A stretch of DNA of 5,638 nucleotides, from positions 2,300 through 7,937 of the forward strand of contig WVWW01000248.1 of the NCBI GenBank assembly GCA_011773795.1, read 5' to 3'. Under the pieces are notes generated by a model. The model searched no databases and was not told the DNA's origin. It saw nothing but the letters and a program-made list of their open reading frames with translations. Below are positions 1-5,638 of the stretch, piece after piece; the first letter of the stretch is position 1; each line of letters starts with the position of its first letter. This DNA is from Acidobacteriota bacterium (GTDB lineage: Bacteria; Acidobacteriota; Polarisedimenticolia; Polarisedimenticolales; Polarisedimenticolaceae). Made by a program: the position numbers and the translations under genes.

Positions 1-2970
1 GTGGTTCTTTTGATTTCCGGGGCGAATTTTGCCCGGGCACAAGACCCGCAAGAGCCGGTAGAGAAGCCCAAGACCGAAACCGAGAGCCAAGAGCCCTCTA
101 AGAAAGAAGACGACAAAGATAAAGAAGATAAGGAAAAGGACAAACAGGAACCGAAGAAGCCCGAGGGCCTCACCGAGAGGGTCAAGGTCACCGCGTTTCA
201 CATCGAGACCGAGCTGATGAAGACCCCCGTCGCGGTTTCGGTGTTCGACCAGGACGAGCTGGACCGGGAAGGCGTCAAGAACGTCCGGGACATGGCCCAG
301 ATGGTGCCGAACATGGACATCGCCACCATCAACGGGCAGTCCACCCCGATCATCTCCCTGCGCGGCGTGCGCTCGACCAACGAGACCGAGCTCGGCGACC
401 CGGCCGTCGGCGTGCACCTGGACGGCATCTACTCGCCGCGGATGCAGGGCATCCTGGGCCTGATGTTCGACAACGAGCGGGTCGAGGTGCTGCGTGGGCC
501 GCAGGGGACGCTCTTCGGGCGGAACTCGACGGTCGGCAGCATCAACATCATCACGGCCAAACCGAAGTTCGACCGCTACGAGGCGAACGCGGTCCTGCGA
601 GTCGGCACCTGGAACTCGCGGGAGTTCTCGAGCGTGGTCAACGTTCCTGTATCCGACAAGTTCGCACTTCGTGTCGCCGGACGCAGTCTGGAGCGCGACT
701 CTTACCTCAACGGCTACTGGGATCCGAACCAGTACGACCAGCGTCGGATCGCCCACCTGGTGCAGGACGCGGACGTCATCGCGCCCGGAAGCCTCGACAC
801 GAACACCGGTGAGACTCTCTGCACCAGCCCCAGATGCTACACGAGAACACAGAAGTTCAACTGGTGGAACAACACCGCAAACAACGGTGCCGGCTACGCG
901 ATCCGTGAGCTCATTCCCGCCAACCCGGAAGAGTTCTACATGAACGCGGACGAGTGGGGAGCTCGCGTGAGCGCACTGTGGCAGCCGGTAAGAAACGTGT
1001 CGGTCGATCTCCTGTGGCAACGCTTCAAGACGGAAAGCGCCGGCGGGATCGACCTGATCAACTGCGATAAGCTCCGCGGTCGGCCGAACTACGTGGCCGT
1101 GTACGACGAGGATCCGAACTCACCGACGTTCGGGGACCTGACCGGTTTCGAGCAGCGCGGCACGAACGACTGCGGCGACATGTTCCCGGCGGACGAAACC
1201 TACCAGGCCGTGGTCAGCACGCCGGGTCTATTCAAACTCGGCATCGACTACTGGCGCTCGCGCGTCACGTGGGACATCAACCGGGACCTGCGCCTGGTTT
1301 ACATCGGCGGCGGCGAGGAGATGGGCCGCGAATCCGCGCAGGACATGGAGCAGAGTCTGAACGCGTGGGACCAGGCGTTCTACTTCTTGCCCGGTACGGG
1401 GGCGGAGTCTTGGTCTCAGGAGTTCCAGCTTCAGTCGTACGGCGAGAAGGACTTCAACTGGATCGCCGGCGTGAACTACTTCCGCGAGAGAACCTCGACG
1501 CTCGGCTATTTCGACAACACGATCGATATCAAGTCGATGTTCCACCAGCCGAACCGCGCCACCAACGCGGGGGCGGCCTTTGCGCAGGGGACCTATTCGT
1601 ACAGCCCCAAGTGGCACCTCACGCTGGGATACCGGTTCAGCGACGAGACCAAGGAAGACAAGGGCGGACGCACCCTCGACTGCCACGTGCGCAACGGATG
1701 CGCGCCGCAGATTTCCCGGGAACAGATCATCCCCGGCCTCACCGCTTTCGAGCGCAACGATTTGAACGACCCCACGCTGGTGCCGATCGGCTACTTTGCG
1801 GATCCCCAGAACTATCCTGGCGACGTGCCGTGCCCGCCAGACGACCCGAACTGCGATCGCTGCGACGCGGCCCTGGGCTGCCAGGAGAACGACAACAAGG
1901 GATCCTGGTCGCATCACGATTTCCGCATCGGCCTGGATTACGACCGGAACGAGGACTCGTTGCTCTACGCCTACCTGGCCACCGGCTTCAAGGCGGGCGG
2001 CATCGGCGACGTCTTCAACATCGTCAACCCGAGAACGCAGGATGAAACTCGCGTCCAGACCTCGTACGTTCCCGAAGAGGTCACGACCCTCGAGCTCGGG
2101 GTCAAGCAGCGGCTGTTCAACCGAAAGCTCGACCTGAAGGCCAACTACTTCTACTCCGACTACGAGAACATGCAGTACGCCTCCGTCGGTGCGATCGGGT
2201 TTACCGAAAGACTGGATTTCATCCGCGACGACTTCGGGAATCCCATCCCCGACCCCAACGGCGGATTCCTCTTCGGCTGGGTGCCCGCACCCGTCGTCGC
2301 CTACTTCACGCAAAACGTCCCGGGCGCGCGGATCCAGGGGCTCGAGTTCGAGTACGACTGGCGCCCCTGGCCCGGCGGCCGGATCAAGGGCTATGCGAGC
2401 TGGCTGGACACCGAGATCACCGACGACTGGATCACCAAGTGGAGCTACGACCCGGTCTCCTACTTCAACCTGTCCTACGAATCATCGATCAACCCGGAGA
2501 ACGAGCTTCTGCAGGTCAACCTCAAGGGCAACGACCTGGCCGTGTCGCCGCCGTTCAAGTTCCACGTGACCGTCGATCACGCGTTCCTCCTGCCGCAGGG
2601 AAGGACGACGATCGTCCCGTGGGTGACCGCTCACTGGGAGGACGACTCCTACCTGACCGTCTGGAACGTCGACAAGCACACGGGCGGCGGCCAACCGTGC
2701 CCCGTTCAGGAACCGAACGAGATCCCGGACGGTTGCATGGACTTTGTCATCTTCCCCCAGGATCTCCGCTTCACCGACGACCGGCGTGAAGCGTGGTCCA
2801 TGCTCCACGCGGGGCTCCGCATCTATCGTGGGGACTGGACGGTAGAATTCTACGGGTACAACCTCACGGACGAGGTGGTCCAGTGGTGGGGCGGCGCCGC
2901 AGAACAGGTGGCCAAGGGCAGCTTCAGCGTGCCGCGGAACTACGGATTCCACGTCGGGCTGAAGTTCTGA
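1..2970 (+). CDS. TonB-dependent outer-membrane receptor (5' end probably just outside the window)
   Basis: Predicted outer-membrane active transporter, powered by TonB-ExbB-ExbD, that takes a scarce ligand into the periplasm. The N-terminus has a short hydrophobic run ending in Ala-Arg-Ala before Gln14, like the end of a signal peptide. No basic n-region is present, so the GTG at base 1 is probably internal and the true start lies upstream. A very charged Lys/Glu/Asp linker (about residues 15-57) precedes a TonB-box-like TERVKVTAF (58-66). The plug follows (about 72-190) and ends in the classic VEVLRGPQGTLFGRNS (161-176) and INIIT. The rest is a beta-barrel with family motifs: YLATGFKAGG (658-667), PEEVTTLELGVK (691-702), ARIQGLEFE (776-784), NLTDE (954-958) and a terminal Phe989. 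No N-terminal STN signalling domain is visible, so anti-sigma-factor control is unlikely. The plug is of the type common in iron-complex and sphingomonad-like receptors, but the ligand cannot be read from it. The downstream gene hints at a carbohydrate (inference). Twelve cysteines fall in close pairs. The family call is very secure; the substrate is unknown. Confidence 0.95.
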   Translation: MVLLISGANFARAQDPQEPVEKPKTETESQEPSKKEDDKDKEDKEKDKQEPKKPEGLTERVKVTAFHIETELMKTPVAVSVFDQDELDREGVKNVRDMAQMVPNMDIATINGQSTPIISLRGVRSTNETELGDPAVGVHLDGIYSPRMQGILGLMFDNERVEVLRGPQGTLFGRNSTVGSINIITAKPKFDRYEANAVLRVGTWNSREFSSVVNVPVSDKFALRVAGRSLERDSYLNGYWDPNQYDQRRIAHLVQDADVIAPGSLDTNTGETLCTSPRCYTRTQKFNWWNNTANNGAGYAIRELIPANPEEFYMNADEWGARVSALWQPVRNVSVDLLWQRFKTESAGGIDLINCDKLRGRPNYVAVYDEDPNSPTFGDLTGFEQRGTNDCGDMFPADETYQAVVSTPGLFKLGIDYWRSRVTWDINRDLRLVYIGGGEEMGRESAQDMEQSLNAWDQAFYFLPGTGAESWSQEFQLQSYGEKDFNWIAGVNYFRERTSTLGYFDNTIDIKSMFHQPNRATNAGAAFAQGTYSYSPKWHLTLGYRFSDETKEDKGGRTLDCHVRNGCAPQISREQIIPGLTAFERNDLNDPTLVPIGYFADPQNYPGDVPCPPDDPNCDRCDAALGCQENDNKGSWSHHDFRIGLDYDRNEDSLLYAYLATGFKAGGIGDVFNIVNPRTQDETRVQTSYVPEEVTTLELGVKQRLFNRKLDLKANYFYSDYENMQYASVGAIGFTERLDFIRDDFGNPIPDPNGGFLFGWVPAPVVAYFTQNVPGARIQGLEFEYDWRPWPGGRIKGYASWLDTEITDDWITKWSYDPVSYFNLSYESSINPENELLQVNLKGNDLAVSPPFKFHVTVDHAFLLPQGRTTIVPWVTAHWEDDSYLTVWNVDKHTGGGQPCPVQEPNEIPDGCMDFVIFPQDLRFTDDRREAWSMLHAGLRIYRGDWTVEFYGYNLTDEVVQWWGGAAEQVAKGSFSVPRNYGFHVGLKF
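43..171 (+). other. Low-complexity charged linker between signal peptide and TonB box
   Basis: This segment of the receptor gene encodes residues 15-57, made almost only of Lys, Glu, Asp, Pro and Gln, with a KEDKEKDK core. The bases are A-rich compared with the G+C-rich surroundings. In the mature protein it would be a flexible periplasmic tether between the N-terminus and the TonB box. Pro/Lys/Glu-rich stretches are better known in TonB itself, where they help span the periplasm; a similar spacer role here is inference. Confidence 0.7.
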
Positions 2971-2975
2971 TCCCC

Positions 2976-3028
2976 GGTTCGACAAGACATCGTCGTATCT
3001 CGCCGGTCCCGACGAAGCGGGCCGAACC
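2976..3028. repeat. Nested inverted repeat in the intergenic gap
   Basis: Two sets of perfect 6-base complementary arms are nested. The outer arms are GGTTCG (2976-2981) and CGAACC (3023-3028). The inner arms are TCGTCG (2990-2995) and CGACGA (3010-3015), around a 14-base loop. The internal bulges of 8 and 7 bases are almost symmetric, so an RNA of this region could form a two-tier hairpin just after the receptor stop codon. No T-run follows, so it is not a canonical intrinsic terminator. It could modulate read-through or mRNA stability, or be chance in G+C-rich DNA. Confidence 0.35.
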
Positions 3029-3046
3029 TTGACGAACCGCCGCGCT

Positions 3047-3050
3047 GGAG
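3047..3050 (+). promoter_or_regulatory. Shine-Dalgarno-like GGAG before the GTG start at 3056
   Basis: GGAG lies five bases upstream of an in-frame GTG at 3056, a workable ribosome-binding spacing. The only other in-frame start after the upstream stop at 2960-2962 is TTG at 3029, which has no comparable purine-rich site in front of it. This favours the GTG start, but the choice changes only nine residues. Confidence 0.5.
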
Positions 3051-3055
3051 AACGC

Positions 3056-5638
3056 GTGTTCCTCGGCGAATCGCCCATTCGTCTGCCGGGCGCTCCCGGC
3101 GGCGGCGATTGCGTGGAGCGGGACGGCGAGCCCTTCAACCGCATCTCGAATTACCACGCGATGCCACCCTTCTTCATGTCGGTGGTCAGCGGCTACGATC
3201 ACTGGCTGTTCGTCTCCAGCACCGGCGGCCTGACCTGCGGGCGACGGGATCCGGAAAACGCGCTCTTCCCTTACTGCACGGACGACAAGATCCACGACGC
3301 GGCGGGCACGACCGGCCCCCTGACCGCCCTGCTGGTGGAACGCGACGGCCGGACACGTCTCTGGCGCCCCTTCGATCGTGGCGACCTGGTCTACGACGTC
3401 GAACGCAACCTGTACAAGAACGTCGAAGGCAACCAACTGGTGTTCGAGGAGATCAACCGAGACCTCGATCTCTCCTTCAGTTACTCGTGGACCACGGGCA
3501 ACCGCTTCGGGTTCATCCGGAAGTCGCGTCTCGTGAACGCCGGGACGGCCGAGGTTCGGGTCGATCTGCTGGACGGGTTGAGGAACCTGCTTCCCCACGG
3601 TGTCGATCGCTCGGCACAGTCGGAGCTGAGCACGCTGGTCGACGCGTACAAGCAGGCCGAGCTCGTGTCGGATCTTTGCGCCGGAATCTACTCGCTCAGC
3701 TCGATCCTGACCGACCGGGCCGAGCCGACCGAAGCGCTGAAATCCACGGTCGTCTGGGGTGCAGGCCTCGAGCGTCCCCGGGTGCTGCTGTCGGAGGACC
3801 AGCTCGAGACCTTCTGCCGCGGCGGGAGGGTCGACACGGAAACGTCTCGCCGAGGCAAGCGTGGAGCGTTCTTCGTGCAGGCGTCCGCCACGCTGCCGCC
3901 CGGAACGGATCGTCACTGGTACATGCTGGCGGACGTCGAGCAGGGTCCGTCGAAGACGGCCGGGCTGCTGCACGAGATCCGCCAAGGCGTCACGGCGGAA
4001 CGAATCGAACGGGACGTCGCGGAAGGAACCGCACGCTTGCGACGGCTGGCCGCTGGCGCGGATGGCTTTCAGAAGTCGGCGGACGAGCTGGTCACCGGCC
4101 GGCACTTCTCCAACACGCTGTTCAACATCATGCGCGGCGGCGTGTTCCCCCACGGCTACGAATTCTGTCGAGCCGACTTCCTGGATTTCGTTCGACACTG
4201 GAACCGCCCGCAGAGCGTCTCGATCGAAGCGGCCCTCGACGCGTTCGAAGGCGATCTGACGCAGCAATCCGCACGGAAGCTGGCCGAGGAGTGCGGGGAC
4301 GAGACGTTCGAACGGCTCGTCTACGAGTATTTGCCGCTGACCTTCAGCCGCCGGCACGGCGACCCCAGCCGGCCCTGGAATCACTTCTCCATCCGGCTCG
4401 AAGGCCCCGCAGGTTCGGAGCGCCTGGACTACCAGGGCAACTGGCGGGACATCTTCCAGAACTGGGAGGCCCTGGCCCTCTCCTTCCCGGAGTACATCGA
4501 GAGCTTCATCGCCAAGTTCGTCAACGCCTCGACCGCCGACGGCTACAACCCCTACCGCATCTCCCGGGACGGCATCGACTGGGAGGTGCTCGAGCCGGAC
4601 GTCCCGTGGTCGAACATCGGCTACTGGGGCGATCACCAGGTCGGCTACCTGCTCCGGCTGCTCGAGCTCTCGCGCGACTATCACCCCGGGCGGCTCGGCG
4701 AGCTCCTGGACCGCGAGATCTTCGTCTACGCCGACGTGCCCTACCGACTCAGGACGTACGGGGAAATGCTGGCGGACCCCAGGAACACGGTCGAGTACGA
4801 CGCCGACCGCGCGCGCGCGGCGGCGGCCCGGGTCGCCGACATCGGCGCCGACGGCAAGCTGGTCACGCTGGAGGACGGCTCGATCTACCGGGTCAACCTG
4901 CTGGAGAAACTGCTGGTTTCGGCGCTGGCCAGGATGGGCAACCTGGTTCCGTGCGGCGGCATCTGGATGAACACCCAGCGGCCCGAGTGGAACGACGCCA
5001 ACAACGCGCTGGTCGGCCACGGGCTCTCGATGGTCACGCTCTGCTACCTGCGCCGCTATCTGTGTGGGCTGAGTGACTTGCTGAAGGACAGTGACTCGAC
5101 GGGCTTCGAGGTTTCCGGCGAGCTGGTCGAGTTCCTCGAGGATCTCCGGTCGGTCTTGAACGATCACTCGGCTCTGCTCGCCGGGCGCGTCGACGCTCCC
5201 ACCCGAAAATCGTTCGTCGACGGCATGGGTGCGGTGAACGACCGTTTCCGCGCGCGCATCTACCGGGGCCTGCGCGGGGGGAAGGCGCCGCTCGGGAAAC
5301 CGAACTTGCTCGACTTCATCGAGCTGGGCCTCCGATACCTCGATCACAGCCTCCAGCACGGGCGCAGGGAAGACGGCCTGTACCACGCCTACAACCTCAT
5401 CCACTTCGGATCCACTGGCTTCGATGTGGAGCCGCTCGACGAGATGCTGGAAGGCCAGGTCGCGGTGTTGAGCTCCGGCTACCTCGACGGCGAGGCCGCG
5501 CTGGCGCTGCTGGAGGCGCTGAAGGCGAGCCGGCTGTACCGGGAGGATCAGAACAGCTACCTGCTCTACCCCGACCGGAAGCTGCCGTCCTTCCTCGAGA
5601 AGAACGTGATCCCTCCCGCCCTGGTGGAGGGCTTCACG
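3056..5638 (+). CDS. Large GH94-like (sugar phosphorylase-related) protein, 3' end outside the window
   Basis: One open frame runs to the right edge (861 codons from GTG 3056; 870 if TTG 3029 is used) with no stop, so the C-terminus is missing. No signal peptide or membrane segment is visible, so the protein is probably cytoplasmic. The N-terminal part (to roughly residue 330) looks beta-rich and starts with a striking block, NYHAMPPFFMS (32-42), then DHWLFVSSTGGLT (48-60) and ALFPYCTDDKI (69-79). The later part looks helical and carries GNWRDIFQNWEAL (461-473), DGYNPYRI (495-502), YWGDHQ (523-528) and RPEWNDANNALVG (642-654). In order and character these recall GH94 phosphorylases, where FRDQLQD-like, DD-like and GDWNDG motifs line the alpha/alpha-barrel active site. 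GH94 enzymes split beta-glucosides with phosphate. Here Glu644 replaces the first Asp of DWND, and other positions diverge, so the activity is not assignable. A further helical region (about 735-861, including LYHAYNLIHF from 775) extends past the part I can compare with GH94. The gene starts 85 bases after the receptor stop, consistent with co-transcription. Alternatives are another alpha/alpha-barrel hydrolase or a non-catalytic homologue. That the gene is real is very likely; the function is tentative. Confidence 0.85.
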   Translation, partial: MFLGESPIRLPGAPGGGDCVERDGEPFNRISNYHAMPPFFMSVVSGYDHWLFVSSTGGLTCGRRDPENALFPYCTDDKIHDAAGTTGPLTALLVERDGRTRLWRPFDRGDLVYDVERNLYKNVEGNQLVFEEINRDLDLSFSYSWTTGNRFGFIRKSRLVNAGTAEVRVDLLDGLRNLLPHGVDRSAQSELSTLVDAYKQAELVSDLCAGIYSLSSILTDRAEPTEALKSTVVWGAGLERPRVLLSEDQLETFCRGGRVDTETSRRGKRGAFFVQASATLPPGTDRHWYMLADVEQGPSKTAGLLHEIRQGVTAERIERDVAEGTARLRRLAAGADGFQKSADELVTGRHFSNTLFNIMRGGVFPHGYEFCRADFLDFVRHWNRPQSVSIEAALDAFEGDLTQQSARKLAEECGDETFERLVYEYLPLTFSRRHGDPSRPWNHFSIRLEGPAGSERLDYQGNWRDIFQNWEALALSFPEYIESFIAKFVNASTADGYNPYRISRDGIDWEVLEPDVPWSNIGYWGDHQVGYLLRLLELSRDYHPGRLGELLDREIFVYADVPYRLRTYGEMLADPRNTVEYDADRARAAAARVADIGADGKLVTLEDGSIYRVNLLEKLLVSALARMGNLVPCGGIWMNTQRPEWNDANNALVGHGLSMVTLCYLRRYLCGLSDLLKDSDSTGFEVSGELVEFLEDLRSVLNDHSALLAGRVDAPTRKSFVDGMGAVNDRFRARIYRGLRGGKAPLGKPNLLDFIELGLRYLDHSLQHGRREDGLYHAYNLIHFGSTGFDVEPLDEMLEGQVAVLSSGYLDGEAALALLEALKASRLYREDQNSYLLYPDRKLPSFLEKNVIPPALVEGFT

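Noticed and set aside
1228..2313. Open frame on the - strand inside the receptor gene
   Set aside because: It is Val/Arg/Glu-rich, shows no domain, and lies antisense to well-conserved receptor barrel sequence; it is a composition artefact.
3029..3034. TTGACG resembling a -35 promoter box
   Set aside because: No plausible -10 hexamer lies at a suitable distance downstream, and the site would fall inside or at the start of the enzyme gene.
4809..4829. GC-alternating and GGC-like run
   Set aside because: It encodes an Arg/Ala-rich helix stretch in frame (DRARAAAAR). It is short, with no sign of a functional repeat or frameshift.
3109..5076. Open + strand frame (about 655 codons) overlapping the enzyme gene
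   Set aside because: Its translation is dominated by Arg, Gly, Pro and Ala with low-complexity runs and no motifs. It is a shifted-frame shadow of the real frame that runs from 3056 to the window end.
2924..5404. Long open frame on the - strand (about 826 codons)
   Set aside because: It lies antisense to the GH94-like gene. The translation is rich in Val, Arg, Ala and Gln with no recognisable domain, as expected when G+C-rich third positions suppress stops on the opposite strand. The + strand frame has coherent motifs.
1..5638. Defence system, CRISPR array, mobile element or RNA gene
   Set aside because: No spaced direct repeats, transposase, integrase, reverse transcriptase, nuclease or tRNA-like sequence could be recognised; two ordinary-sized genes account for nearly every base.

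Overview
The window is G+C-rich, densely coding DNA from a Gram-negative bacterium. The outer-membrane TonB-dependent receptor shows the Gram-negative envelope. The sequence alone does not fix the taxon: a high-G+C proteobacterium or an acidobacterium-like lineage would both fit, and this is inference.

Layout: two genes lie head to tail on the + strand. Positions 1-2970 encode a TonB-dependent outer-membrane receptor that is complete at its C-terminus and probably lacks only its first few residues. Positions 2971-3055 are a short intergenic gap with a nested inverted repeat and a Shine-Dalgarno-like GGAG. From about 3056 (or 3029) to the right edge runs one uninterrupted reading frame that leaves the window without a stop. 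It encodes a large protein without a signal peptide. Its motif order looks like a remote relative of the GH94 cellobiose/chitobiose phosphorylase group (beta-sandwich plus alpha/alpha barrel), but it is clearly divergent and its activity cannot be named. No tRNA, rRNA, CRISPR array, insertion sequence or phage gene was seen.

Working model (inference): the receptor brings a ligand across the outer membrane, perhaps an oligosaccharide or glycoside, and the downstream protein processes the imported sugar in the cytoplasm. This would be a small carbohydrate-utilisation locus continuing beyond the right edge. The periplasmic and inner-membrane steps are not in the window. The most interesting items are the divergent GH94-like protein and the receptor's paired-cysteine loops. 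Nothing here supports a defence system or another exotic system.
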